From: JAOBAU01 sp034667465
GTDB lineage: Bacteria > Acidobacteriota > Thermoanaerobaculia > Gp7-AA8
Assembly (NCBI GenBank): GCA_034667465.1
Contig: JAXDJV010000014.1
Span: forward strand, 62,001 to 126,000
DNA length: 64,000 nt
Reading direction: 5' to 3'
Each line of letters opens with the position of its first letter. Position 1 is the stretch's first letter. Shown in pieces: positions 43,075-52,248 of the stretch. The position numbers and the translations under genes were made by a program. The notes beneath the pieces are model-generated. The model was given only the letters and a program-made list of their open reading frames with translations. It ran no database searches and was not told the DNA's origin.

Positions 43075-44380
43075 GCTGACCGTGCTCGTACGCAAGGAGC
43101 TTGCTGAGTTGTTCGCCGGACGGGCGTTCTGGCTGCTGCTTCTTCTCATCGGATTGCTGACGGGACAGAGCTTCATCAGCGCGGTGAACGCGTACGCGGA
43201 AGCGAGCGGAATCGGCGGCGGACCGGCCGCGCTCGCGCAGGGATTGTCGCCGCTCGACGGAATCGTGTCGCCGACTTTCGGCGCGTACGACCTCGCCATC
43301 ATGCTGCTCTTTCCGTTCGTTGCGATCCGGCTGATCGCTGTCGAGAAATCGTCCGACGCGCTGAAGCTGATGCTCCAGTTCCCGGCCAGTCTGACGCGCC
43401 AGCTGAGCGCAAAAATCATCGCGCTGCTGATCGCCTGGCTGATCGCGCTCGTGCCGTTCGCGCTCGCGCTCGGACTCTGGCTCTCGTACGGCGGACATCT
43501 CGATGCGCGCGAGACGCTGAATCTCGCCGCCGGCTACACGCTTCGCTTTTTGCTGACGGCCGGCATCGCCGTCGCGGCCGCCGCAACGATGCCGGGCGCG
43601 GCAAACGCCGCGATCGCAGTCCTGGGCTTCACCATCGGCACGTGGGCGCTCGATTTCCTCGCAGCCGGCCGTGGCGGTCTCGTGGAAACGATCGCGTCGT
43701 TCACGCCGGTCGCGACCCTTCGCAACTTCGAGCGCGGTCTCTTTCGTTTCGACGTTGCGCTGGTGATGCTCGTCGTCGCCGCGCTCGGCTTTGCACTCGC
43801 GGCGATCTGGCTCGACATCGGCCGCAGCATCCGCTCGCGGACGTTGCGCAGCGTCGTCGCAGGTGCGATCTCGCTCGTCGCTGCGATCGGCGCATCCGCG
43901 ATTCCGACCAGCGAAGACCTCTCCGAAAATCGCCGCAACTCGTTTCCGCCGGCCGAACAGCGAATGCTCGCGCGCATCAGCGAGCCGCTGACGATCACGA
44001 TCTTTCTCGCCGCCGAAGATCCGCGGATGAACGATTTCGATCGCAACGTGCTGATCAAGTTGCGCCGCGCCGTTCCGCGACTGCGTGTCGTTTATCCGTA
44101 CGCCGGTCGCAGCGGACTTTTCGAAAACGATCAGCGCTACGGCGAGGTCGCTTACCGCCTCGGGGCAAAGACCGCCGTCAGTCGCTCGACGACGGAAGAG
44201 ATCGTGGTCGAGACGATTGCGGAGCTGGCCGGATTGCCGGGACCGGCCGCGAGCGAATCGACATATCCCGGTTATCCGCTCGCAAAAGAACCGGCCGGCG
44301 CGGCGCTGATCTTCTATCTGCTCTGGCCGGTCGCGATCGTCACTTCGCGGCTGTTACTGCGTAGTCGGCGAACTGGCTGA
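43061..44380 (+). CDS. ABC permease fused to GldG-like auxiliary domain
   Basis: 439 residues from TTG 43061, supported by GAGGAGG six bases upstream. The first about 270 residues hold six membrane segments of an ABC-2 permease (GldF/NosY type). The following region (SENRRNSFPPAEQRMLARIS and PLTITIFLAAEDPRMNDFDR) matches the extracytoplasmic GldG/ABC_transp_aux domain, and a final helix lies near the end. In many bacteria the permease and GldG parts are separate genes, so this is a compact fusion. Substrate unknown; gliding is not implied. It overlaps the convergent DUF1080-like gene by 41 nt. Confidence 0.85.
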   Translation: MRSRELTVLVRKELAELFAGRAFWLLLLLIGLLTGQSFISAVNAYAEASGIGGGPAALAQGLSPLDGIVSPTFGAYDLAIMLLFPFVAIRLIAVEKSSDALKLMLQFPASLTRQLSAKIIALLIAWLIALVPFALALGLWLSYGGHLDARETLNLAAGYTLRFLLTAGIAVAAAATMPGAANAAIAVLGFTIGTWALDFLAAGRGGLVETIASFTPVATLRNFERGLFRFDVALVMLVVAALGFALAAIWLDIGRSIRSRTLRSVVAGAISLVAAIGASAIPTSEDLSENRRNSFPPAEQRMLARISEPLTITIFLAAEDPRMNDFDRNVLIKLRRAVPRLRVVYPYAGRSGLFENDQRYGEVAYRLGAKTAVSRSTTEEIVVETIAELAGLPGPAASESTYPGYPLAKEPAGAALIFYLLWPVAIVTSRLLLRSRRTG

Positions 44381-45008
44381 CGCTGTCGGTTTTCGACCAG
44401 AGCCCGACCTTGCCCGACACCGGCTCGGCCAGCGTGTATTCGAGCAGCAGCTGATCGTCGAGATAGCCGCGAAGCTGCACGCCGTCGACGTCGATCTTCA
44501 TCGTGTGCCACTCGCCGATCGGGATGCGCACGTTTTGCGAGCCCTTCTTCACGAACGATCGCTTGCCGCTCCTGAACGTCCAGAGCACGAGGTTGTCCTC
44601 TTTGCCGTTGAAGCGAACGGTCAGGTAATCGCCGTTCGGTTTCACGTTGAAGAGGATGCCGGCGCATTGATCGAGCTGACCGCCGAGCAGCCGAAAGCGC
44701 ATCGAGATCGAGCCGTTGTGAAAGTCGTCAACATCTTTATCAACCGCGTACGGGAAGTACGCGTACGCCTTCACGGCGTCGATGAACTCCTCGTGCTTCG
44801 CGCCGTAGATCGTGCGCGCTTTCGCGGCGAGACCGGCGGACGGCTGACCTTTGATCCATTGCCGTCCATCGACCTGCGCCACTTTTCCAATCGACGCTTC
44901 GTTCACGACCGACCAGTTGCCGACGATCGGCACGAAGTGCGACGGATCGGTGCCTTTGGCGGCGGCGAGGGCGAGCAGTGCGACAGCGATCAGGGAAAGT
45001 CGTTTCAT
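44340..45008 (-). CDS. DUF1080/LamG-like exported protein
   Basis: 222 residues from ATG 45008 (MKRLSLIAVALLALAAA signal peptide); the frame upstream lacks signal character. The mature domain is a concanavalin-like jelly roll: FVPIVGNWSVVNEASIGKVA, then DFHNGSISMRFRLLGGQLDQ and WHTMKIDVDGVQLRGYLD with the end block GKVGLWSKTDSVSQFADYAV. This matches the DUF1080 family (3-keto-disaccharide hydrolase-like), which binds or cleaves sugars. It sits alone, divergent from the NtrC-type gene. Confidence 0.85.
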   Translation of the reverse strand: MKRLSLIAVALLALAAAKGTDPSHFVPIVGNWSVVNEASIGKVAQVDGRQWIKGQPSAGLAAKARTIYGAKHEEFIDAVKAYAYFPYAVDKDVDDFHNGSISMRFRLLGGQLDQCAGILFNVKPNGDYLTVRFNGKEDNLVLWTFRSGKRSFVKKGSQNVRIPIGEWHTMKIDVDGVQLRGYLDDQLLLEYTLAEPVSGKVGLWSKTDSVSQFADYAVTAAK

Positions 45009-45079
45009 GATCGCGATCATCGCACGCGCATCCGCGCACATACAATTGGCCGCACTCATGCACGAAGGAGCTCTTTGCC

Positions 45080-46465
45080 ATGCCGTTCCGAGTACTCGTC
45101 GTCGACGATGAAACTGCCATCCGCGAAGCGATTCGCATGACTCTCGAGTACGAGGGTTATCGCATCGACGAAGCGCGCTCCGGCTCCGATGCGCTCGACA
45201 AAGCGGGGAAAGTTCCGTACGACGCGATCCTGCTCGACATCAAGATGCCGGTGCTCGACGGGATCGAAGTGCTCGAGAACCTGAAAGAGCAGAAGATCGC
45301 CGCGCCGGTGATCATGGTCTCCGGCCACGGCGACATTCAGACCGCCGTCGAATGCACGAAACGTGGCGCGTTCGACTTCCTCGAAAAGCCGCTCAATCGC
45401 GACAAGCTGCTGCTCTCGGTCCGCAACGCCGTGCGCCAGCAGAAGCTCGAGGAAGAGGTCGTCGAGCTGCGCGAGAAGCAGGAGAAGGAGTATCAGCTCG
45501 TCGGCGACGCGTCGACGATGCGCGATCTCAAATCACAGATCGAGCGCGCCGCGCCGACAAAAGCGACGGTGCTGATCACCGGCGAATCGGGTACGGGCAA
45601 GGAGCTGGTGGCGCGCGAGATTCATCGCCGCTCGTCGCGCGCGAACATGCCGTTCATCCAGGTGAACTGCGCGGCGATTCCCGACGAGCTGATCGAGTCG
45701 GAGCTGTTCGGACATGAGAAAGGTTCGTTCACCGGGGCGGTCCGCAAGCAGACCGGGAAGTTCGTCGCGGCCGACGGCGGCACGATCTTCCTCGACGAGA
45801 TCGGCGACATGTCGATGCGGACGCAGGCGAAGGTGCTGCGCGTGCTGCAGGAAGGGGACGTCGAGCCGGTCGGCTCCGCGACCGTGGTGAAAGTCGACGT
45901 CCGCGTGATCGCGGCGACGAACAAAGATCTCGAAGAAGAAATCCGCGCCGGCCGTTTTCGCGAGGATCTCTACTATCGACTGAACGTCATTCCGATCCGG
46001 ACGCCGCCACTGCGCGAACGGAAGGACGACATTCCGGTCCTCGCGCAGCATTTCGCGTCGCTCTTCTCGCAGGAGCACAACTATCACCCGAAGAAGTTCA
46101 CGACGGCCGCGACCCAGGCGCTGCAGGACGCGGCGTGGCGCGGCAACGTGCGCGAGCTGCGCAATCTCATCGAGCGGCTGGTGATCATGGTGCCGTCGGA
46201 TTCGATCGACATCGGCGATCTGCCATCGGACTTTTTCCGCGCGCCGGGCGACATCATCACCAGCGCGATGCGCCTTGCCACCCTGCAGGAGTTCAAGGAC
46301 GAAGCGGAGAAAGCGTTCATCCTCGCAAAGCTGCGCGAGCATGGCTGGAATGTTTCGAAAACTGCGGAAGCGATCGATACCCCGCGCTCGAACCTGTACA
46401 AAAAGATCGAGCAGTACAACATCAGGCGTGAAGCGGGCGGGGCGATGTTTGCGGAAACGGAATGA
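45080..46465 (+). CDS. NtrC-family sigma-54 dependent response regulator
   Basis: 461 residues in three parts. Receiver with phosphoacceptor in AILLDIKMPVLDG and Lys in FLEKPLNR. AAA+ domain with Walker A GESGTGKE, sigma-54 contact loop GSFTGA (GAFTGA variant), Walker B TIFLDEIGD and arginine-finger region REDLYYRLNV. C-terminal Fis-type HTH in WNVSKTAEAIDTPRSNLYKK. It activates sigma-54 promoters when phosphorylated. The cognate kinase is not adjacent. The start lies 71 bp from the divergent DUF1080-like gene. Confidence 0.97.
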   Translation: MPFRVLVVDDETAIREAIRMTLEYEGYRIDEARSGSDALDKAGKVPYDAILLDIKMPVLDGIEVLENLKEQKIAAPVIMVSGHGDIQTAVECTKRGAFDFLEKPLNRDKLLLSVRNAVRQQKLEEEVVELREKQEKEYQLVGDASTMRDLKSQIERAAPTKATVLITGESGTGKELVAREIHRRSSRANMPFIQVNCAAIPDELIESELFGHEKGSFTGAVRKQTGKFVAADGGTIFLDEIGDMSMRTQAKVLRVLQEGDVEPVGSATVVKVDVRVIAATNKDLEEEIRAGRFREDLYYRLNVIPIRTPPLRERKDDIPVLAQHFASLFSQEHNYHPKKFTTAATQALQDAAWRGNVRELRNLIERLVIMVPSDSIDIGDLPSDFFRAPGDIITSAMRLATLQEFKDEAEKAFILAKLREHGWNVSKTAEAIDTPRSNLYKKIEQYNIRREAGGAMFAETE

Positions 46466-46472
46466 TTAAACC

Positions 46473-46608
46473 AGTGCTGAGTGCAGACATGAAGGTGCTG
46501 AGTGCTGAGTGCAGAGTGCTGAGTGACGCTTTCGCGTCGGCGGCGTTCAGTCGATGGTTTTCGACTCAGCACTCAGCACTCAGCACTTTCGGGAAAGCAC
46601 TCAGCACT
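46473..46608. repeat. Heptad-arm palindrome H7 (GTGCTGA type, compound)
   Basis: The largest GTGCTGA-type element. The left side has seven units including two GTGCAGA variants; the right side has the complementary ACTCAGC units plus a smaller palindrome at the end. The core includes TGACGCTTTCGCGTCGG. It fills the gap before murI, which starts 8 bp after the last unit. Confidence 0.85.
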
Positions 46609-46616
46609 GATTTGTT

Positions 46617-47399
46617 ATGAGGCCGATTGGTATTTTCGACAGCGGTGTTGGCGGGCTGACCGTCTTTCGCGAGATCTCGCGGGCGCTTCCGCATCAGCCG
46701 CTCGTCTATCTCGGCGATTCGGCGCGTGTTCCGTACGGGACGAAGTCGCCGGAGACGGTCGTTCGCTATTCGCTGGAAGCGGCCGCGCATCTGCTCGATC
46801 GCGGCATCGGAATGCTCGTCGTGGCGTGCAACACCGCGACGGCCGCGGCGTTGCCGGCGTTGCAGGCGAAGCTGAGTGTTCCGGTGATCGGCGTCGTCGA
46901 GCCGGGTGCGCGCGCTGCCGTCGCGGCGACGCGCGGTCGCGTCGGCGTGATCGCAACGGAAGGAACCGTTCGTTCGCAGGCATACACGAAAGCGATTCAT
47001 GCGATTGATTCGTCGATCGAAGTGATCGAGTCGGCGGCGCCGCTTTTCGTGCCGCTCGCTGAAGAAGGATGGGCGAACACGCACGTCGCCCACGAGGTCG
47101 CGGAGGTCTATCTCTCGCCGCTCATCGACGCGAACATCGACACGCTCGTCCTCGGCTGCACGCACTATCCGATCCTCCGCAACACGATCCAGAAAGTGGC
47201 CGGCGACCGCATCACGATCGTCGACAGCGCCGAGACGACCGCGCAGTCGGTGCGCAGCGCGCTCAACGGACAGACGCCGCGCAAAGGAACGCCGGAGTAT
47301 CACTTCCTCGTCACCGATGCGACCGAGCGTTTCCGCCGCATCGCCGGCGAGTTCCTCGATCACGAGATCGCGAATCTCGAGCTGGTCTCGCTTTCGTAA
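46617..47399 (+). CDS. murI: Glutamate racemase
   Basis: 260 residues, normal length. The two catalytic cysteines are in VVACNTATAAALPAL and LGCTHYPILR; FDSGVGGLTV starts the protein and GDSARVPYGTKSP follows. The enzyme makes D-glutamate for peptidoglycan. No partner gene is adjacent; it lies between repeats H7 and G4. ATG 46617 is the only start that keeps the N-terminal motif. Confidence 0.97.
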   Translation: MRPIGIFDSGVGGLTVFREISRALPHQPLVYLGDSARVPYGTKSPETVVRYSLEAAAHLLDRGIGMLVVACNTATAAALPALQAKLSVPVIGVVEPGARAAVAATRGRVGVIATEGTVRSQAYTKAIHAIDSSIEVIESAAPLFVPLAEEGWANTHVAHEVAEVYLSPLIDANIDTLVLGCTHYPILRNTIQKVAGDRITIVDSAETTAQSVRSALNGQTPRKGTPEYHFLVTDATERFRRIAGEFLDHEIANLELVSLS

Positions 47400-47410
47400 G
47401 CGCCGGCCTT

Positions 47411-47496
47411 GTCATCCCGAGCGTAGCGAGGGATCCGGGTGGTGGCGCGCGCAGTCCGCACCACCACCCGGATTCCTCGCTAACGCTCGGAATGAC
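47411..47496. repeat. GAGCGTAGCGAGG-type palindrome G4
   Basis: Arms GTCATCCCGAGCGTAGCG and complement; the right arm has an extra A (CGCTAACGCTC). The core can pair GGGTGGTGG with CCACCACCC. It lies between murI and the decarboxylase gene. Confidence 0.85.
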
Positions 47497-47531
47497 AACT
47501 TTAGCTTCGAGCGCGATAACGTCGCGCCGCC

Positions 47532-48974
47532 ATGACACACACACTCGATCCCGACGACTGGTCCTCGTTCCGCACGCTCGCGCATTCGATGATCGACGAC
47601 ATGGTCGATCATCTTTCGACGATCGGTGAGCGGCCGGCGTGGCAGCCGATGCCCGATGACGTTCGTTCGTCCTTTCGCGAGCCGCTGCCGCAAACCGGCG
47701 ATGGCGCGGAGTCGGCGTATCGCGAATTCGTCGAGCGCGTGCTGCCGTATCCGAACGGGAACAGTCATCCGCGATTCTGGGGCTGGGTGCAGGGGAGCGG
47801 CGTGCCGCTGGCGGTGCTCGCCGACATGCTCGCGTCGGCGCTCAATCCGCACATGGCCGGCTTCAATCACGCGCCGGCGCTCGTCGAGCATCAGGTGATT
47901 TCGTGGCTCGCCGAGCTGACCGGTTTTCCGCGCGACGCCAGCGGCGTCCTGGTCCTCGGCGGGACGATGGCGAACGTCATCGGTCTCGCCGTCGCCCGTC
48001 ACGCCAAAGCCGGCTTCGACGTTCGTCATGAAGGATTGCAGTCCGGTCATCCGCGGCTGCTGCTCTACGGCTCAACGGAAACGCACGGATGGGCGGTCAA
48101 AGCCGCCGAGCTCCTCGGACTCGGCAGCTCGTCATTTCGCCAAGTGCCGATCGATGATGACTATCGCATCGACGTCGCGAAGTTGCGGGATGCCGTGTCG
48201 CGCGATCGCGCGGCCGGACATCGTCCGTTCTGCGTCATTGGGACCGCGGGAACCGTGAACACCGGCGCGATCGACGATCTCCGCGCGCTGGCGCGTTTCT
48301 GTCGCGAAGAGTCGCTCTGGTTTCACGTCGATGGAGCATTCGGCGCGCTCGCAAACTGGTCGGAGGAGTTGCGGCCGCTCGTGGCCGGCATCGACGAAGC
48401 CGACTCGATCGGTTTCGATCTGCACAAGTGGATGTATCTGCCGTTCGACGTCGCCTGCACGCTGGTGCGCGATCCGGCGCTGCATCGCGCGACGTTCGCG
48501 CATGCGCCGAGCTATCTCGCCGAGACGACGCGCGGCGTGATCGCGGGCGGCCTGCCGTTCGCCGACCGCGGTGTCGATCTGACGCGCGGCTTTCGCGCGC
48601 TGAAGATCTGGATGACGTTGAAAGCGTACGGCGTCGAGACGTTCGCGCGCGCGATCGAGGAGAACGTCCGTCAGGCGCAACACCTCGCAGCGCGCGTGAA
48701 AGCGAGTGAAGAGCTCGAGTTGCTCGCGCCAGTGTCGCTGAACATCGTCTGCTTTCGCTATCGCGCTGCGGAGGAGTCGAAGCTGAACGCGATCAACGAA
48801 GAGATCCTGCTGCGGATCCAGGAGCGCGGCATCGCCGTGCCGTCCGGAACGGTGCTCGATGGCCGATACGCGATCCGGGTCGCCATCACGAATCATCGGA
48901 GTCGCATCGCCGACTTTGATGCGCTCGCGAATGCTGTGATTTCAATCGGCGCTGAGCTTGTTTTACAGGGATGA
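47532..48974 (+). CDS. PLP-dependent group II amino-acid decarboxylase
   Basis: 480 residues. The PLP lysine is in FDLHKWMYLPFDVAC. Other group II blocks are NPHMAGFNHAPALVEHQVI, GGTMANVIGLAVARHAK, and FHVDGAFGALAN with the PLP-binding Asp and the preceding GTVNTGAIDDL. The N-terminal FRTLAHSMIDDMVDHL is typical of aromatic-L-amino-acid and tyrosine decarboxylases. Substrate not resolved. The stop codon TGA at 48972-48974 lies inside the first unit of repeat H8. Confidence 0.94.
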   Translation: MTHTLDPDDWSSFRTLAHSMIDDMVDHLSTIGERPAWQPMPDDVRSSFREPLPQTGDGAESAYREFVERVLPYPNGNSHPRFWGWVQGSGVPLAVLADMLASALNPHMAGFNHAPALVEHQVISWLAELTGFPRDASGVLVLGGTMANVIGLAVARHAKAGFDVRHEGLQSGHPRLLLYGSTETHGWAVKAAELLGLGSSSFRQVPIDDDYRIDVAKLRDAVSRDRAAGHRPFCVIGTAGTVNTGAIDDLRALARFCREESLWFHVDGAFGALANWSEELRPLVAGIDEADSIGFDLHKWMYLPFDVACTLVRDPALHRATFAHAPSYLAETTRGVIAGGLPFADRGVDLTRGFRALKIWMTLKAYGVETFARAIEENVRQAQHLAARVKASEELELLAPVSLNIVCFRYRAAEESKLNAINEEILLRIQERGIAVPSGTVLDGRYAIRVAITNHRSRIADFDALANAVISIGAELVLQG

Positions 48975-49105
48975 GGCATGAGTAATGAGGCATGAGTAAT
49001 GAGGCATGAGTAATGAGGCATGAGTAATGAGGCATGAGTAATGAGGCATGAGTAATGAGGCATGAGTCTTCGCCGCTAACCTCATGCCCCATACCTCATG
49101 CCTCG
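48971..49105. repeat. Tandem 14-bp repeat and palindrome H8
   Basis: Seven copies of a 14-bp unit (ATGAGGCATGAGTA; last copy ends in C) occupy 48971-49068, followed by a short complementary arm (ACCTCATGCCCCATAC then CTCATGCCTCG) to 49105. Six units are identical. The left side is much longer than the right, which suggests slippage expansion of the unit. The rest of the gap to 49199 contains only the start region of the sialidase-like gene. Confidence 0.95.
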
Positions 49106-49199
49106 TATCTCCGGCATACTTCTCGCATTTCCCGCGCAAATAATGGGCCGGTGGCGTTACTACCACGCACCGTGCCGCATTTTGCGGAGGAGAGAGAAG

Positions 49200-51314
49200 A
49201 TGAGCAGCGTCAGCAGTTTGGCTCCGATTTCGTCACGACTGATTATCAGCTTCCTGTTGAGTGCGCTTGTCGCTCTGCCTCTCGCGGCAGCGCAGCCGGC
49301 CACCGGCAATATTGACTCAACGACCACCACGCCGATCACCTGGGTCGGCACTTCGCCCGGCGGCAGTTCCGCACAGGCGGAAACCACCTGCGTCGAAGGA
49401 GTGAACTGCGAAACGTTCACGATCACGGTCAACGGTACCGTTAATGACTGGGCCGGCAAAGCGGCGAGCGTTCGCATCAACTGGCTGCTGCCGGCAACCG
49501 ACTACGACATCTACATTCATCAGGGAAGTCTCACCGGACCGGAGAGCGATCATTCCGGCGACGGACTCACGACGAGTGAAGATGCGCTGATCGTTCCCTC
49601 GCGCGACGGTGTCGGCACGTTCGTCGTACACGTCGTCTATTTCGCAGCGACCGCGGCCGACCAGTATCACGGCACCATCGACGTCGTGCCGTCGCCGTTC
49701 GTCGATCCCGGCATCGCCACTGCCGACGCGCCTTCGTATCGCAACTACGCCGCGCCCGCTCCGCTCGGCAAAGATGCCGGCGAGCCGAGCATCGGCATCA
49801 GCAAGAGCGGCAAAGCCTTCTTTCTCGCCGGTCTCGAGACGCTGCGCATCACCTTCGATGACAACGATCCGAACGCTGCTACATGGGTCGACAAGAGCGC
49901 GCTCAACACATCAATCGAAAGCTTCGATCCGATTCTCTTTACCGATCCGGGAACGGGTCGCACGTTCGTCTCGCAACTTTTGCCGACGAAGATGAGTCTG
50001 ATGTCGTTCACCGACGACGACGGCGAGACGTGGACGCCGAGTCAGGGCAGCGGCCTCAACTCCGGCGTCGATCACCAGACGATCGGCGGTGGTCCGTTCA
50101 AGCCCGGTATCACCGGCCGCGGTCCGCTCGGCTCCTATCCGAACGCGATCTATTACGCGTCGCAGGATGATGGACTCGCGTCGATCGCGCTGAGCCAGGA
50201 CGGCGGACAGACGTTCGGTGTCGCGGTGCCGATGTGGAACCTCCTGCAGTGCGGCGGTCTGCATGGCCACATCAAAGTCGCGCCGGATGGAACGGTTTAC
50301 GTGCCGAACAAGAGCTGCTTCAGCGGTCAGGGTTTCGCGGTGTCGGAAGACAACGGCCTGACATGGAATCTCCGCACGGTGCCGGGCAGCATTTCCGGCG
50401 ACACCGATCCGTCGATCGGCATCGCTACCGACGGCACGGTCTACTTCGGATTCTCGAACGGTGGCGGCAAGGCGATGATGGCGGTGACGCACGATCGCGG
50501 TCTGACGTGGCAGAACATTCAGGACGTCGGCATTTCGCAGGGGATCAACAACACGGTCTTCGCACAGGTCACCGCCGGCGATTCCGATCGCGCCGCGTTC
50601 TTCTTCCTCGGCTCGAAGACCGCGGGCGCGAGCGGTCTCTCGACCGATCGGACGTTCGAAGGCGTGTGGCACGGCTACATGGCGACGACGTTCGACGGCG
50701 GTCGTTCGTGGGTGACGCAGAACGCAACGCCCGGCGATCCGGTGCAGCGCGGCGTCATTTGCACCGAGGGGACCGGATGTCCGTCGGGCACGCGGAACCT
50801 GCTCGACTTCAATGATCTGCAGATCGATGCGAAGGGCCGCCCGCACGCGGCGTTTGCGGACGGCTGCATCACCGCGAACTGCATCAATGGCGTCGACTGG
50901 AACGGCGCGTCGACGAGTCCGACCGGCGGCACGTCCGGCGTTCCCGACGGCAAAGTGAATGGCTACGACAACGATCTGACGAAACGGGCGACGATCGTTC
51001 GCCAGATTGGCGGCAAGACGCTTTACGCGAAGTACGACATTCCGGAAGCGCCGACGTATCTGCAGGCGTCTTACGCGAAGCCGAACGTGAAGCTGACGTG
51101 GCTCGATCATTCGAAGAGCGAGCAGCAGTTCGTCATCGAGCGTTCCACGAATGACGAGTCGCACTTCGCGACGCTGGCAACGGTCGGCGTGAATGCGACG
51201 TCGTACACCGACACGACCGCGCAGAAGAAGACGATCTACTTCTACCGCGTGCGCGCCGTGAATGCGAACGGCGCGTCCGGCTGGTCGAATTCGGCGCGCG
51301 TCTATACGAAGTGA
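49200..51314 (+). CDS. Exported sialidase/BNR-repeat protein with FN3 domain
   Basis: 704 residues from ATG 49200 (GCGGAGGAGA 8-14 bases upstream). A signal peptide LIISFLLSALVALPLAAA is preceded by a polar stretch. An N-terminal beta domain (about 60-190, WVGTSPGGSSAQAE) is followed by a six-bladed propeller-like region with BNR/Asp-box elements (SQDGGQTFG, SEDNGLTWN, THDRGLTWQ and TFDGGRSWV). The C-terminal 90 residues are a fibronectin type III domain (APTYLQASYAKPNVKLTWLD to SARVYTK). It may bind or cleave glycans; the catalytic residues of true sialidases are not evident. Confidence 0.88.
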   Translation: MSSVSSLAPISSRLIISFLLSALVALPLAAAQPATGNIDSTTTTPITWVGTSPGGSSAQAETTCVEGVNCETFTITVNGTVNDWAGKAASVRINWLLPATDYDIYIHQGSLTGPESDHSGDGLTTSEDALIVPSRDGVGTFVVHVVYFAATAADQYHGTIDVVPSPFVDPGIATADAPSYRNYAAPAPLGKDAGEPSIGISKSGKAFFLAGLETLRITFDDNDPNAATWVDKSALNTSIESFDPILFTDPGTGRTFVSQLLPTKMSLMSFTDDDGETWTPSQGSGLNSGVDHQTIGGGPFKPGITGRGPLGSYPNAIYYASQDDGLASIALSQDGGQTFGVAVPMWNLLQCGGLHGHIKVAPDGTVYVPNKSCFSGQGFAVSEDNGLTWNLRTVPGSISGDTDPSIGIATDGTVYFGFSNGGGKAMMAVTHDRGLTWQNIQDVGISQGINNTVFAQVTAGDSDRAAFFFLGSKTAGASGLSTDRTFEGVWHGYMATTFDGGRSWVTQNATPGDPVQRGVICTEGTGCPSGTRNLLDFNDLQIDAKGRPHAAFADGCITANCINGVDWNGASTSPTGGTSGVPDGKVNGYDNDLTKRATIVRQIGGKTLYAKYDIPEAPTYLQASYAKPNVKLTWLDHSKSEQQFVIERSTNDESHFATLATVGVNATSYTDTTAQKKTIYFYRVRAVNANGASGWSNSARVYTK

Positions 51315-51766
51315 AACGTATTTGTGTTGCTGTACTCCTTCTCGCGGCGTGTGCGTCGATGTCGACGCCACGCCGCGAAGTTGTTGGCGTGAGCACCGGC
51401 ATGTCGCGCAAGGCCGTGCACGCGAAGCTCGGCGCGAACGGCACGATGCTGCGCGAAGAGCGCAAACGGCAGGAAGTGTGGGAGCTGCGCGACCCGCAAT
51501 TCGCGTCTGCGATCGTCGGCTACGACGAGGAGTGGCGCGTTCGCTACATCACCGCGGTGGCGAAGGAGAAGATTCGCTACGCCGATGTGCTCGACATCAG
51601 CGCCGCGGAACATCGCACCGACGGCCGAAACCACACGTATATCTGGAAGCCATCGCCGCGCGCCGATTACGTCGTGCGTGCGCGCGGTACGGATCCCGAG
51701 GTGCTGACGTATCTGACGTTGCGACGGATCGCGGGCGAGCGTGAGAGTGAGGAAGAGGACGACTGA
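51311..51766 (+). CDS. Small lipoprotein of unknown function
   Basis: 151 residues starting at GTG 51311, overlapping the upstream stop by 4 nt. Lipobox LLLAAC puts the lipidated Cys at residue 14. VGVSTGMSRKAVHAKLG resembles the start of the SmpA/BamE-like fold, followed by LRDPQFASAIVGYDEEWRVRYI. The C-terminus is acidic. Cotranscription with the sialidase-like gene is likely. Confidence 0.8.
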   Translation: MKRICVAVLLLAACASMSTPRREVVGVSTGMSRKAVHAKLGANGTMLREERKRQEVWELRDPQFASAIVGYDEEWRVRYITAVAKEKIRYADVLDISAAEHRTDGRNHTYIWKPSPRADYVVRARGTDPEVLTYLTLRRIAGERESEEEDD

Positions 51767-51782
51767 GCAGGCAGCGTCACTT

Positions 51783-52220
51783 TCACAAGTGCGCGATCGT
51801 CACGTCGCTCCACTTCTTCGCGAGGTACTCCGCCGCCAGCCGCCGATGACAGTGCTCCGGCTTTTCTTCGCTGCAGAGGAGTACCGACCGCACCTCGAAC
51901 ACTGAGCGCGGCACGTTCTTCTCCACCTTTCGTTCGCGAAGCAGGGCGGCGTACGCAACCTCGTACTCCTCCCACGACATCGCGCCGCTTCGGTACGCTT
52001 CGAGTTGTTCTGCCGCCGGCGCGAGTCGGAGTTCGTGCACGTAGTCGACGTCGAGCACTTTGCGAAGGAAGAACGCGAGATCGTTTTTCTTCGTGAAGCC
52101 GGCGAGCTGGGAAACGTTGTTCAGCCGGACGTCGACGACCTGCCGCACGCCCGCATTGCGCAATGTCGTGAAGAACTCTTCCGCGCTTTTCTTCGTGAAG
52201 CCGATCGTCAGAAGCTCCAT
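51783..52220 (-). CDS. DUF488 family protein
   Basis: 145 residues from ATG 52220, where AGGA sits six bases upstream; ATG 52226 would have no spacing. DUF488 signatures: LLTIGFTKKSAEEFF at the N-terminus, VVDVRLNNVSQLAGF, and LLCSEEKPEHCHRRLAAEYL near the end with the conserved Cys/His region. Function unknown; a nucleotide-modifying or DNA-repair link is only suggested. Follows the lipoprotein gene convergently. Confidence 0.9.
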   Translation of the reverse strand: MELLTIGFTKKSAEEFFTTLRNAGVRQVVDVRLNNVSQLAGFTKKNDLAFFLRKVLDVDYVHELRLAPAAEQLEAYRSGAMSWEEYEVAYAALLRERKVEKNVPRSVFEVRSVLLCSEEKPEHCHRRLAAEYLAKKWSDVTIAHL

Positions 52221-52248
52221 GCTCATTCCTGCGTCTCGTCGTGACGCG

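Noticed and set aside
48971..49068. Tandem 14-bp repeats considered as a CRISPR array.
   Set aside because: Units are contiguous with no unique spacers.
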